Shown here in pieces: positions 40,801 through 49,425 of a DNA stretch of 64,000 nt. Source of the stretch: an uncultured Paenibacillus sp. (GTDB taxonomy: Bacteria > Bacillota > Bacilli > Paenibacillales > Paenibacillaceae); the NCBI GenBank assembly GCA_937895345.1, contig CALAWP010000033.1, forward strand, positions 99,357 through 163,356, in the 5' to 3' direction. The position numbers and the translations under genes are program-made. The first letter of the stretch is position 1. Each line of letters starts with the position of its first letter. The notes below the pieces were generated by a model. That model was not told where the DNA came from. It did no database searches and was given only the letters and a program-made list of their open reading frames with translations.

Positions 40801-40918
40801 ATGAGGAAATCGAATAGGAGAAACGCTAGTAGTCGCCTTTGCAGAGGGATGGTAACCGTTACGGGTTCTAGGAATTCCAGCTTCCCTCTGCGAGAGCGAT
40901 CGGAAGTTGATTCCTCAT
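40801..40918 (+). ncRNA. structured leader RNA upstream of the SLC1 symporter
   Basis: A closing helix ATGAGGAA/TTCCTCAT (40801..40808 with 40911..40918) surrounds a perfect 9-bp helix GCAGAGGGA/TCCCTCTGC (40841..40849 with 40883..40891). That inner helix encloses small hairpins (AACC-GTTACG-GGTT and CTAGGAATTCCAG). A compact multi-helix 118-nt element suggests a cis-regulatory RNA. A weak promoter TTGTTT-N17-TATTAT (40735..40763) precedes it. It lacks the T-box AGGGTGG-ACCGCG sequence and matches no riboswitch I can recall. Confidence 0.45.
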
Positions 40919-41041
40919 GCAGCTTGGCATAAGTAGTGATAATTAATTCAACTTATATAGAGAAGCCCGGAAGGCAATAAATAGAGGAAGGAACGGAATG
41001 ATTAGTCGATTATTACACCCACAAAGGAGCGTACAATCATC

Positions 41042-42397
41042 ATGGAAAACAACCTGTTAAACGCACTTGAGACAAACGCGATCTCGCTTCTCGTATCGGC
41101 GGTGCTGCTGGGCGTTCTGTATGTTTTGGCCCAAAAACGGGTAGGCTTCGGAACGCGCGTCCTTCTGGCGCTCGGACTCGGGCTCGGCGCCGGGCTGATC
41201 TTCAACCAGTTTCAGCTGGCGACGGAGGGCGTAGGCACGATCGGATCGATTTATATCAACTTCATCCGGATGATCGTTATTCCTCTCGTATTCGTTCTTG
41301 TTATCAACAGCATTATATCGATTACGAACATGAAGTATTTGCGCAAGCTCAGCCTCAAGACGATCGGCTGGTTTCTCGGCACGACCGGCGTTGCGGCCAT
41401 TATCGGTTTGCTTGTCGCCGTCGCCATGAATCCGGGAGCGGGCTTCGAGGCGAATATGCCGGAAGGATATGAAGCTCGCGAAATTCCAAGCTTCTTCAAG
41501 GTTATTCTCGATCAAGTCCCGTCCAATCCGATCAATGACGCGGCGCAAGGCAAAGTTGTTCCGATTCTGATCTTCGCTTTGTTTATCGCCATCGCCATCG
41601 TGAAGGTGGGCAGCAAAAAGCCGGAAGCGGTGCAGCCGGTCAAAGCGTTTATCGGCTCCGCCACGGAAATTATGCATCAGGTCGTCAAATACGTGCTTCG
41701 TTTTACGCCGTACGGCGTCTATGCGCTGATCGCCGTCATGGCGGCCAAATACGGCTGGGAAACGCTGGAGCCTCTTGCCATGCTGATCGCAGTTTCGTAT
41801 ATCGCGCTGCTCGCTCATTTCGTGCTTGTATTCGGCGGGCTAGTATCTTTCGTCGCCAAAGTGAACCCGATCCGCTTTTTCAAAAAAGCTTATCCGACGG
41901 TCGCGGTTGCTTTTACGACGCGCAGCAGCTTCGCCACGCTGCCGATCAACCTTGAAGTCATTACGAAGCGTCTGCGCATCTCGCCGAAAATTGCGAGCTT
42001 TGTAGCTCCGCTGGGAGCCTCCATGAACTTCAACGGCTGCGGGGGCGTATGGCCGGCCGTCGTATCGGTGTTCGTAGCCGAAGTGTTCGGCGTTACGCTC
42101 AGTTTGACCGATTACGTGCTGATCGTGCTCGTCAGCGTCATTTCGTCGATCGGGGTCGCGGGCGTTCCCGGTCCCGCCTCCATCTCGACGACGGTCGTGC
42201 TGACGGCGCTGGGACTGCCGCTTGAAGGGCTGGCGCTGGTCGTGGCCGTCGAGGCGCTGATCGACATGGGACGTACGGCCGTCAATGCGACGGGTACGAC
42301 CGTCACGGCGCTTCTGGTGGCCAATTCCGAAGGAGAGTTCGACCGCGAATCGTTTAACCGCGGCGAAGAGGATGAGATGGAACTGAACCCGGCTTAA
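41042..42397 (+). CDS. SLC1/DAACS-family symporter, TcyP-like
   Basis: This 451-residue cation-coupled amino acid or dicarboxylate transporter has eight predicted membrane helices and two re-entrant loops. The serine-rich hairpin is TTRSSFATLPINLEVITKRL. Where glutamate transporters have NMDGT it has MNFNGCGGVWPA, and near the end IDMGRTAVNATGT. These resemble the cystine carrier TcyP (NGCAG, DMGRTALN) more than GltP/GltT, so L-cystine is the likely cargo. The C-terminal tail is acidic. ACAAAGGAGC precedes ATG and a strong terminator follows. Confidence 0.85.
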   Translation: MENNLLNALETNAISLLVSAVLLGVLYVLAQKRVGFGTRVLLALGLGLGAGLIFNQFQLATEGVGTIGSIYINFIRMIVIPLVFVLVINSIISITNMKYLRKLSLKTIGWFLGTTGVAAIIGLLVAVAMNPGAGFEANMPEGYEAREIPSFFKVILDQVPSNPINDAAQGKVVPILIFALFIAIAIVKVGSKKPEAVQPVKAFIGSATEIMHQVVKYVLRFTPYGVYALIAVMAAKYGWETLEPLAMLIAVSYIALLAHFVLVFGGLVSFVAKVNPIRFFKKAYPTVAVAFTTRSSFATLPINLEVITKRLRISPKIASFVAPLGASMNFNGCGGVWPAVVSVFVAEVFGVTLSLTDYVLIVLVSVISSIGVAGVPGPASISTTVVLTALGLPLEGLALVVAVEALIDMGRTAVNATGTTVTALLVANSEGEFDRESFNRGEEDEMELNPA

Positions 42398-42431
42398 CGG
42401 GTTCGGGCTTATACTTTCTTATATTTTAAAA

Positions 42432-42485
42432 AAAGACGCCCCTGCGCTCGCTTGTCGATTATCAGCGAACGTCAGGGGCGTCTTT
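42432..42485 (+). terminator. rho-independent terminator after the symporter
   Basis: AAAGACGCCCCTG (42432..42444) pairs perfectly over 13 bp with CAGGGGCGTCTTT (42473..42485), with A-rich and T-rich flanks on opposite sides. It can therefore serve both the symporter and the minus-strand genes that end at 42492. Confidence 0.85.
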
Positions 42486-42491
42486 GCCGAT

Positions 42492-42803
42492 TCAGGGCTC
42501 GTCCTGCACTTCCGGAATGCCGTAGCTGTCCTCGCCCGGATATTCCCGGTCCATTCCGCCATGAAGCTCCTTGTTCTCGAAGCTGTAGCTGTTCGGGGAG
42601 CGCTGGTCGATTCTCCAGGGAGAGCTTTTGCCGAGCGATTCGCTCAGCAGGCTGGAGCCGTACGGCCCTTCCGGAAATTCTTCCGCGGTCAGGTCGTTGC
42701 GCTGGGACTCCACGGTCGACAGATCCTGGTAAGGCCGGCGCCGTTCTCGGTCAAAGCGGTCATCCACGGCGATCATCCTCCTGTAGGTCATGTCATCCTT
42801 CAT
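42492..42803 (-). CDS. hypothetical acidic protein
   Basis: This 103-residue, charged, probably disordered protein is not recognised. It has DDRFDRERRRPYQDLSTVESQRND, a Pro/Gly/Ser-rich middle and an acidic end (EYPGEDSYGIPEVQDEP), with no hydrophobic segment or Cys. It lies 12 bp behind the DUF3055 gene on the same strand, so it is likely cotranscribed. It ends six bases before the shared terminator. The ribosome site (GGGGAACCTT) is weak. Confidence 0.6.
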   Translation of the reverse strand: MKDDMTYRRMIAVDDRFDRERRRPYQDLSTVESQRNDLTAEEFPEGPYGSSLLSESLGKSSPWRIDQRSPNSYSFENKELHGGMDREYPGEDSYGIPEVQDEP

Positions 42804-42815
42804 AAGGTTCCCCGT

Positions 42816-43112
42816 TCAGTCCGTATAATTCACCGGTCCGACCACAAAATACAAAAATTGGGCCAGCTCCGAGGCTTCGTCCTCCGACAGCTTAAAGACG
42901 CGCTCCAAATAACCTTCTTCCTCCAGATCGTCCGGGCCGATGATGGCCGTCGTCCCGGTCTGCATATCGGCGACGAGCTTTTTGCCGTAAAACCGGTTCG
43001 TCGTCGTTATGGCCAGATCGAACCGCTTCAGGCCCGGCGAAATAAACGTGACGAACCGGGTCGACGTTTCTTCCGTCGAATCGGACATAAAATCGTAATC
43101 GGGCAGCAGCAT
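42816..43112 (-). CDS. DUF3055 family protein
   Basis: This 98-residue cytoplasmic protein of unknown function is conserved in Bacilli (DUF3055/SAV0927-like): STRFVTFISPGLKRFDLAITTTNRFYGKKLVADMQTGTTAIIGPDDLEEEGYLERVFKLSEDEASELAQFL. ATG 43118 is embedded in the Shine-Dalgarno GGAGGATG. ATG 43112, six bases after GGAGG, is the better start. No enzymatic motif is visible. Confidence 0.82.
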   Translation of the reverse strand: MLLPDYDFMSDSTEETSTRFVTFISPGLKRFDLAITTTNRFYGKKLVADMQTGTTAIIGPDDLEEEGYLERVFKLSEDEASELAQFLYFVVGPVNYTD

Positions 43113-43205
43113 AAGCATCCTCCGTAAGGTGATGTATTGGCGATGATCCTATTATACCTTAAGGGTTGCTGCGATAGTATTCCTCATTCCCTTGTCCAGG
43201 GCCTC

Positions 43206-43299
43206 TTGCCACATGAAATGGATTATGCTACCATGGAAGCAATCGAATGAAAGTACGGGGAAGCACCCTTTCCGCTGCAGGCGGAGAGGGTGCTTTTTT
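43206..43299 (+). other. promoter and early intrinsic terminator in the 43.1-43.4 kb gap
   Basis: A possible promoter TTGCCA-N17-TACCAT (43206..43234) is followed by a strong hairpin, AAGCACCCTTTCCGC (43261..43275) with GCGGAGAGGGTGCTT (43281..43295), 15 bp with one G-U and a T-run. The product would be a 55-60 nt RNA, or an attenuated leader of the HRDC gene at 43446. No other gene is seen in 43113..43445. Confidence 0.5.
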
Positions 43300-43445
43300 G
43301 CATTGTAAGGAAGTATAAGGATTCTCCTTATACCGAGCTTACATGTCAAAAGCGAAACGCAAGCGGCGCCTCTCAAGGACGGCCGGCATCAGCCGTTTCC
43401 GCTCGTTCTTTCACGCGAATTACATGAGGAAAGGGCGAAGAAAAC

Positions 43446-44459
43446 ATGCAAATCGTATTTTTGAACACGTTCGAGAAGCAGGAGGACGGGTTGACGGCCG
43501 TCAGCGCGCAGCTGTCGATCTGCGAGAAGGACGGCCGCTGGTCGGTGCTGTGGCTGGAGCTGTCCGGCGCGGAAAGTCGGCAGGAGCAGACGCCGGAGCC
43601 GCAAATCTGGTACGAGGGGACGTCGTGGGAGGAGCTGCTGGCCGCCTTCCGGCATGGCGCGGCAAGAATGATGGGGCAAGGCTACGAGCCGATAATTGAC
43701 GGCATGCTGGAGCAGTCGAGGACGCCCGGCAGCTTTCTCAGCATGCTGCAATGCTACGGGGAGCTTCATTGCGATCAGACGCTGTTTCAGTCGCTGAAGG
43801 AGTGGCGGCGAACGACGGCCGCCGAAGAGAAAAAGTCGGCTTATCTTGTGGCTACGAACCGGATGCTGTGGATGATCGGCGCCTTCGTTCCGAAGACGGA
43901 GGAGGAGCTGCTGCAAATTCCGGGTTGGGGCAAGACGAAACATGCCGCCTACGGCGGGGCGGTGCTGGCCATCACGCAGGAAGCGCCAAGAAGCACCTCC
44001 TTCCCGCTGCAATGGGTGGCGGACAAGCTCGATGCCGAAGCGTACCGGCAATGGCTCTTCAAGCAAAAGGAAAACAAATACAAGACGATTATGGAGCGCC
44101 ACCGGGAGAAGAAAAAAATATTGTCGCTCCTGAGCGGCAGCGGGACGCTCGAGACGCTTCAGAACGAGCTTTCGCTTCCGCGGCGGGAGCTTCTCGGCAG
44201 GCTCGAGCAGCTGGAGCAGGAAGGGTACGATATGGAGCCGCTTATCGAGCGCGAGCTGACGGCCGTTCCGGAAGAGGAGCAGAAGAGGATATGGGACGCG
44301 CTTGTCTCGATCGGCGACCGGTACTTGAAGCCTATTTTGCAACAGGTTTACGGAGACGAGGAAGCCGGAAACTCCGGCCGTTCCGTGGAGCAGCTTTACG
44401 AAAGGCTCAGGCTGATGCGGCTTCGCTTCCGCAGACACCGGGAGAGCGATGCCGGATGA
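43446..44459 (+). CDS. HRDC domain-containing protein
   Basis: This 337-residue cytoplasmic protein has an HRDC nucleic-acid-binding domain at about residues 118-180 (FQSLKEWRRTTAAEEKKSAYLVATNRMLWMIGAFVPKTEEELLQIPGWGKTKHAAYG), the helix bundle found at the end of RecQ helicases and RNase D. The N-terminal part is unassigned. The C-terminal half is highly charged and helical (KKKILSLLSGSGTLETLQNEL...), resembling a winged-helix or coiled segment. No helicase or nuclease domain is present. It may modulate nucleic-acid transactions. An early terminator upstream may attenuate it. Confidence 0.78.
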   Translation: MQIVFLNTFEKQEDGLTAVSAQLSICEKDGRWSVLWLELSGAESRQEQTPEPQIWYEGTSWEELLAAFRHGAARMMGQGYEPIIDGMLEQSRTPGSFLSMLQCYGELHCDQTLFQSLKEWRRTTAAEEKKSAYLVATNRMLWMIGAFVPKTEEELLQIPGWGKTKHAAYGGAVLAITQEAPRSTSFPLQWVADKLDAEAYRQWLFKQKENKYKTIMERHREKKKILSLLSGSGTLETLQNELSLPRRELLGRLEQLEQEGYDMEPLIERELTAVPEEEQKRIWDALVSIGDRYLKPILQQVYGDEEAGNSGRSVEQLYERLRLMRLRFRRHRESDAG

Positions 44460-44598
44460 CGGCAAGGAAATCTAATCGCTTTTTTTGGGCCTAAAGAACG
44501 ATAAACGGCAAATCTAGTATACTTGGCCTACCGAATCGAGTATAATGATAGCCATAAAGACTTGCGGCGAAAGGTGTCGAAAGGAGCGAATCCTCTTA

Positions 44599-45060
44599 AT
44601 GAAGGCTGAGTATATCAATCCGTTTTTGGAATCGGCCAAAATAGTCATCGAGCAAGTAGTGCAGATACGGCCTGCAACAGGTCAGCTCGGTCTTAAGGAC
44701 ATCAAGTTTGTGGACAATTACATATGGATTCAGATCGGGCTTAACGGACAAATGAACGGTGATATCGTATTCGGACTGAGTGAAGAGGTCGCTTTGAAGA
44801 TGGTGTCCGCCATGATGGGCGGATACGCCATTTCGGAAATGGACGAGATCGGCCGGAGCGCCATCTCGGAGCTGGGCAATATGATCAGCGGCAATGCCAG
44901 CACGATGCTGTACAACCAAGGCGTTAGAGTGGACATTACGCCGCCCAAGGTGATCCAATCCGCCCAGTCGGCAGGCTTCAACGCCCGCCAAGCTTTGACG
45001 ATCCCTCTTATTATGGACGGAATCGGCGAACTGGATATTCAAGTGCTGGTCGCTTCATAA
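44599..45060 (+). CDS. cheX: CheX-like CheY-P phosphatase
   Basis: This 153-residue CheC/CheX/FliY-family protein has INPFLESAKIVIEQV at the start, a SEMDEIGRSAISELGNMISGNAS helix carrying the E-x2-N phosphatase signature (Glu-Leu-Gly-Asn), and GLSEEVALKMVSAMMGG. One copy of the E-x2-N motif fits CheX rather than CheC. It should dephosphorylate CheY or another receiver domain. No chemotaxis genes are nearby. ATG 44599 follows GAAAGGAGC; longer frames upstream lack a site. A terminator follows. Confidence 0.85.
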   Translation: MKAEYINPFLESAKIVIEQVVQIRPATGQLGLKDIKFVDNYIWIQIGLNGQMNGDIVFGLSEEVALKMVSAMMGGYAISEMDEIGRSAISELGNMISGNASTMLYNQGVRVDITPPKVIQSAQSAGFNARQALTIPLIMDGIGELDIQVLVAS

Positions 45061-45106
45061 CGATGGTCCGGCGGCCCCGGCCGACCGCTGCGGAATCCGC
45101 AAGAAG

Positions 45107-45135
45107 AGCTCCTTTAGGGAGCTTTTTTCTTTTTT
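45107..45135 (+). terminator. rho-independent terminator after cheX
   Basis: Stem AGCTCC/GGAGCT (45107..45112 with 45118..45123), loop TTTAG, followed by TTTTTCTTTTTTT. Confidence 0.8.
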
Positions 45136-45194
45136 TGCTTTCGGACGCCGCCATGCGGTAAACTGGGGATTGAAGGAAGGATAAGACGAGACGG

Positions 45195-45977
45195 GTGAAG
45201 CTCATGCTGAACGGAAAAGTGGTATGGATAACGGGCGCCTCCGGCGGAATCGGCGCCATGACGGCGGCGATGCTGGCCAAGCGGGGAGCGGTGCCGGTAT
45301 TGACGGGCCGCAACGAGCGCAAGCTGAAGGAGAGGGCGGCCGAGATCGGCCCGGGCTGCGATTATTTCGTCCTGGACGTACGCGACGCGGAGCAGGTGCG
45401 GCGTACGGCGGACGCGATCGCCTCGAAGCACGGCGCTATCGATATCTTGCTGAACAATGCGGGTTACGGCGAGTTTCGGCGCTTTGAGGATATGCCGGAG
45501 GAAGCGTTTCAAGCGATGATGGACACCAATTATATGGGGATCGTGCGCTGCACGAAAGCGGCGCTGCCGTACATGAAGAAGCAGGGCGGCGGCCATATCG
45601 TCAACGTCGCTTCCATGGCCGGCAAGCTCGCCTCCGCCAAATCAACCGCCTATTCGGCGACCAAGCATGCGGTGCTGGGCTTTACGAACGCCCTGCGCAT
45701 GGAGCTGAAGCCGCTTGGCATCAGCGTATCGGCCATTAATCCGGGTCCGATCGACACCGATTTTTTTGCCATCGCGGACCCGGACGGGAGCTACGTCCAA
45801 AATATAAGCTGGCTTATGTTGAAGCCGGAAAAAGTATGCCGGTCGATTATCCGCGTCATGGAGCGGAAGACCGACGAGATCGATTTGCCAAGAGCGGCCG
45901 GCGTCGGCATCCGGCTGTACGGTTTGTTCCCGAGAACGGCCGACCGATTGTTCGGCAAGTGGTTGAATCAAAAATAG
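45195..45977 (+). CDS. short-chain dehydrogenase/reductase
   Basis: This 260-residue classical SDR has the NAD(P) motif TGASGGIGAMTAAML, NNAGYG, the catalytic Ser in VNVASMAGKLAS, YSATK as YxxxK, and INPGPIDTDFF. The C-terminus is LFPRTADRLFGKWLNQK. The cofactor is probably NADPH, from Arg residues in GRNERKLKERA. The substrate is unknown. GTG 45195 or ATG 45204 may be the start. It is likely cotranscribed with the helicase gene 26 bp downstream. Confidence 0.86.
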   Translation: MKLMLNGKVVWITGASGGIGAMTAAMLAKRGAVPVLTGRNERKLKERAAEIGPGCDYFVLDVRDAEQVRRTADAIASKHGAIDILLNNAGYGEFRRFEDMPEEAFQAMMDTNYMGIVRCTKAALPYMKKQGGGHIVNVASMAGKLASAKSTAYSATKHAVLGFTNALRMELKPLGISVSAINPGPIDTDFFAIADPDGSYVQNISWLMLKPEKVCRSIIRVMERKTDEIDLPRAAGVGIRLYGLFPRTADRLFGKWLNQK

Positions 45978-46003
45978 AACGTAAGGCTAAGAGAGGGTAT
46001 GGC

Positions 46004-47413
46004 ATGAGTAAATCCGGAATGGAATGGAAGCAAATTGGCATTGACGACAGGTTGAACGAAGCGCTGGAGCATAGCGGCTTGTCGGAACCGACGGAGGTGC
46101 AGCGGGAGACGATTCCGCTTATGCTGGCGGGCCGCGACGTGTCCGTCCGGTCGGGCACGGGAACCGGCAAGACGCTCGCCTTTCTGCTGCCGGTGCTGCA
46201 ATCGCTGGACGCCGGCTCGCAAGCGATCGGGGCCGTCATTTTATCGCCTACGCAAGAGCTGGCGATGCAAATCGTGCGCGTGGCCGAAAGCTACGCGGCG
46301 CCGCTCGGCATCCGGGTGCAGCAATTGATCGGAGGCGCCGCCTTGAAGCGGCAAGTCGAGAAGCTGAAGCTACATCCTCAGCTTGTCGTCGGCACGCCGG
46401 GAAGAATTCATGAGCTGCTCAAGCTGCGCAAGCTGAAGCTGCATGCCGTCAAGCATGTCGTCATCGATGAAGCAGACCAGACGTTTCAGCTCGGCTCGGC
46501 CAAGGAACTGGAGGAGCTGCTGTTTCATATCGGCAAGGAGCGGCAAATTTCGTTTTTTTCGGCGACGTATCCGGAAGAGATGGCGCGCTTCGAGGGCCGC
46601 TGGATGAAGGAACCGGTTAGAGTTTCCCTTGCTCCGGAGCACCGCGTATCGCCGACGATCGACCATTATTTTACCGTCTGCGACAAAAGGGACAAGCCCG
46701 ATGCGGCGAGGCGCATCTTAAGATCGCTCAAGCCTTCGGCCGCGCTGCTGTTTCTGAACGACACGAACGAAATCGCCAATTGGGAAGCCAAGCTGAACTA
46801 CGAAGGTTTTGCGGCGGAAGCGTTGTACGGCGACGCGGACAAGCAGCGCCGGGCCGCCACTTTGGCCAGATTTCGGGATGGACGCTGCAAAGTGCTGATT
46901 GCGACCGATGTGGCGGCCAGAGGGATCGATATCGAAGGCTTGCCGCTCGTGCTTCAGCTTGAACCTGCGATCGACGCGGATCATTATGTGCACCGGGCGG
47001 GCCGAACGGGACGGATGGGACGCCCGGGAACGGTCGTTTCGATCATTGCGCCGCAAGAGAGGTTCATTATGGACAAGTTCGGCAAAAAGCTCGGCATCGA
47101 CATCAAGGAGCGGATCTTGGCCCGAGGCGAGCTGCTGGACAAAAACGACGGCATGCGGAACGGCCGCGGCGCCGGGGTGCCGGCGAAGGCGAAAGCGCGC
47201 GCCGCGGCCGCCCGCGTTTCGGGCGTCCGATCGAACGGCGCATCCGCCGAAGCGGAGCAGGCCGGGAAGCCGAACGCCGGACGGGCCGGAGGCAACGCCA
47301 AGCAATCGCCGCGGGCCGCCGAAACGAAAGCGAAAGTGAGAAAGCGCGACACGAAGGACAAAGGCGCGCCGAAATGGCTGAAGGAAAAACGAAAATCCGA
47401 CGGCGGCAAATAA
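46004..47413 (+). CDS. DEAD-box RNA helicase
   Basis: This 469-residue ATP-dependent RNA helicase has, from ATG 46004, a Q-motif region (SEPTEVQRETIPLML), motif I SGTGTGKT (50-57), Ib TPGR, II DEAD (155-158), III SAT, and domain 2 with IATDVAARGIDIEG and HRAGRTGRMG. The C-terminal 90 residues are a basic Ala/Arg/Lys-rich extension (AKARAAAARVSG...KWLKEKRKS) likely to bind RNA. It is related to the CshA/CshB/YfmL group, but which paralogue is unclear. GAGAGGG lies before ATG. Confidence 0.9.
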   Translation: MSKSGMEWKQIGIDDRLNEALEHSGLSEPTEVQRETIPLMLAGRDVSVRSGTGTGKTLAFLLPVLQSLDAGSQAIGAVILSPTQELAMQIVRVAESYAAPLGIRVQQLIGGAALKRQVEKLKLHPQLVVGTPGRIHELLKLRKLKLHAVKHVVIDEADQTFQLGSAKELEELLFHIGKERQISFFSATYPEEMARFEGRWMKEPVRVSLAPEHRVSPTIDHYFTVCDKRDKPDAARRILRSLKPSAALLFLNDTNEIANWEAKLNYEGFAAEALYGDADKQRRAATLARFRDGRCKVLIATDVAARGIDIEGLPLVLQLEPAIDADHYVHRAGRTGRMGRPGTVVSIIAPQERFIMDKFGKKLGIDIKERILARGELLDKNDGMRNGRGAGVPAKAKARAAAARVSGVRSNGASAEAEQAGKPNAGRAGGNAKQSPRAAETKAKVRKRDTKDKGAPKWLKEKRKSDGGK

Positions 47414-47523
47414 ATTTTTTTCGAAGCCACCCCTTAAAACGATTTCAGCTCTGCGAACGTTATGTGCGAGGGCATAAAGCGGAAGATCTTTCCGCGAATC
47501 GATAATAAGGAGAGTGGCTTTTT

Positions 47524-49248
47524 GTGACCAATATGAGCATGTGGAAAAAAACATTGATCTCTTCTATGGCGCTGGTGATGCTGGCGGGAGGAGCAACCTC
47601 GGCTTTCGCCGACGCGAAAGGCGGTAATAACGGAAAAAATAACGGCAAAGGGAACGGTTGGCATCAAAACGACCGCGACCGCGACGATGACGACGACGAC
47701 GATGACGATAAAGACGACAAATATAATATCCGCTGGCAGTTTAAAGACGAAGAGGAGCTGCAATGGGCTCTGGAATATATTATGCGCCTGGCGTCCAAGG
47801 GCGTATTTACCGGGTATGAGGACGGAACGTTCAAGCCTCATCAAAAAATTTCCCGCATCGAAACGCTGACGGCGGCCGTCAGACTGATGGGACTGCGCGC
47901 GGAAGCGGAATCCGCGGAAAAAATGAACACGGACCTGCATTTCAAGGATGGGGACAAAGTTAAAAAGAAATATCCTTGGGCTGTCGGCTATGTAGCGGTC
48001 GCGCTCGAAAACGATCTGTTCTTCGAAACGGACACCGAAGTGAAGCCGGAGCAAAATGCGACGAGACTGTGGTCGACGATCCTGCTCATCAAATCGCTTA
48101 AGCTGGAAGACGAAGCGAAGGCGCTCAACAACACGAAGCTGGAATTCAAGGACGCCAAGGAAATTCCGGCGGGAGCCGTCGGTTATGTGGCGCTGGCGCT
48201 GGAAAAAGGCATTATTACCGGTTACGAGGACAAGCACGGCAACAAGACGTTCCGTCCGAACCAGCCCGTAACCCGCGCCGAGCTGGCCGCTCTGCTCGAC
48301 CGCACGGACAGCGAAATGCCGGATCATGACGCAAGCGCCATCGAAGGAACGCTGAAAGCAGCTCCGGCAAACGGCCAGCTGACGGTCGTGAAATCCGACA
48401 ACAAAGAGCTGACGCTGACGGTCGATCCGAACGTATTTATTTTCCGAGACGACAAAAAAGCGGCGCTCAGCGCGCTGCAGCCGGGCGACAAGCTGTTCAT
48501 CCGCACTTATCAGAATCGGGTCGTATTTATCGAGGTGACGCAAAAAGCGGCCGAAACCGTCGCTTTCGAATCGGCCGGCCTGCTGAAAGGGCTGACCTTC
48601 GACGCCAATGCCAACATCCAGCTCGTATCGATATTGCAGCAGGAAGCGAACGGCGCCGAAAAAACGGTAACCTTGTCGGCGGCGCAAGGGGTTAAAATCG
48701 TCGGCGACGCTTCGCTGCTCGTGAAGGGGCAGCCGGTTATTTTGAAGGGGAAAGACAACGTCGTACAGGAGATCCAAGTCGTGGCCGGAGTTCAAGCGGC
48801 GGCGGGCAAGCTGAAGGCGGAAGCGGCCGGCAACAAAATCGTGATCGTCAAAGCCGATAACACGGAAGTAACGGTCGAGCTGGACGCCAACACGTTCATC
48901 TACCGCGAGGGCAAAAAGACGGTTGCTTCCGAGCTGAATGCCGGCGACGAAGTATACGTCCGCTATTATTCCAACGGAAAAGCCGCTTACGTCGAAGTGA
49001 CGAAGGCCGCTCCGGACGTCGTTACGTTTGACGTGACGGGTCAATTCGTCAGCTACGTGCTGAACGCGGTCGGCAAAATTTCCAAAGTGACGATTTCGCT
49101 GACAGTTAACGGAGAAGCGCAAGCCTTCGTATACAACGTAGCCGAGAACGTGTCCATCACGGGGAATATTTCCGAAATTTCCGCCGGCAAAACGATTCAG
49201 CTGAAAGGCCAGAACGGCTTTGTAACCAATATTATCATTCCGAACTGA
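47524..49248 (+). CDS. secreted SLH-domain cell-surface protein
   Basis: This 574-residue exported protein has a signal peptide of about 30 residues (MWKKTLISSMALVMLAGGATSAFA). An extremely acidic spacer follows (DDDDDDDDKDDK, about residues 55-66). S-layer homology repeats sit at about 85-250 (ASKGVFTGYEDGTFKPHQKISRIETLTAAVRLMG and GIITGYEDKHGNKTFRPNQPVTRAELAALLDR). The rest has repeated beta-rich modules with KADNTEVTVELDANTFIYREGKKTVASELNAGDEVYVRYY and a similar earlier copy. SLH domains bind pyruvylated secondary wall polymer. Start GTG 47524 has AAGGAG about twelve bases upstream. The hydrophilic head NNGKNNGKGNG is low complexity. Confidence 0.88.
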   Translation: MTNMSMWKKTLISSMALVMLAGGATSAFADAKGGNNGKNNGKGNGWHQNDRDRDDDDDDDDDKDDKYNIRWQFKDEEELQWALEYIMRLASKGVFTGYEDGTFKPHQKISRIETLTAAVRLMGLRAEAESAEKMNTDLHFKDGDKVKKKYPWAVGYVAVALENDLFFETDTEVKPEQNATRLWSTILLIKSLKLEDEAKALNNTKLEFKDAKEIPAGAVGYVALALEKGIITGYEDKHGNKTFRPNQPVTRAELAALLDRTDSEMPDHDASAIEGTLKAAPANGQLTVVKSDNKELTLTVDPNVFIFRDDKKAALSALQPGDKLFIRTYQNRVVFIEVTQKAAETVAFESAGLLKGLTFDANANIQLVSILQQEANGAEKTVTLSAAQGVKIVGDASLLVKGQPVILKGKDNVVQEIQVVAGVQAAAGKLKAEAAGNKIVIVKADNTEVTVELDANTFIYREGKKTVASELNAGDEVYVRYYSNGKAAYVEVTKAAPDVVTFDVTGQFVSYVLNAVGKISKVTISLTVNGEAQAFVYNVAENVSITGNISEISAGKTIQLKGQNGFVTNIIIPN

Positions 49249-49272
49249 TTCGGCGCTTCGGCGCCCGGGGCT

Positions 49273-49309
49273 GTCCCTGGTCTGACGACCACGGGCGGCC
49301 TTTTCTTTT
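49273..49309 (+). terminator. rho-independent terminator after the SLH gene
   Basis: Stem GTCCCTGGTC/GACCACGGGC (49273..49282 with 49287..49296), one mismatch and one G-U, loop TGAC, then GGCC and TTTTCTTTT. Confidence 0.7.
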
Positions 49310-49425
49310 GGCTTTGATATATGGGAAGCAATTCGGTATGCTGATATATAGATGAAAGCGGACGGGCCGCGCCGGTCGGCGGGCGCCGTTTGCGCATGAT
49401 TTGCGACAAGGCAGAGGGTGGGCGT

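Noticed and set aside
40841..40891. T-box riboswitch
   Set aside because: GGGATGGTAACCG loosely resembles the T-box sequence, but the AGGGTGG-ACCGCG core, a specifier loop and an adjacent terminator/antiterminator are missing.
43152..43376. A 74-codon minus-strand frame
   Set aside because: It crosses the terminator hairpin at 43261 and shows no conserved feature.
44485..44500. Half SinR box (CTAAAGAACG) before cheX
   Set aside because: There is no opposing GTTC arm at the proper distance.
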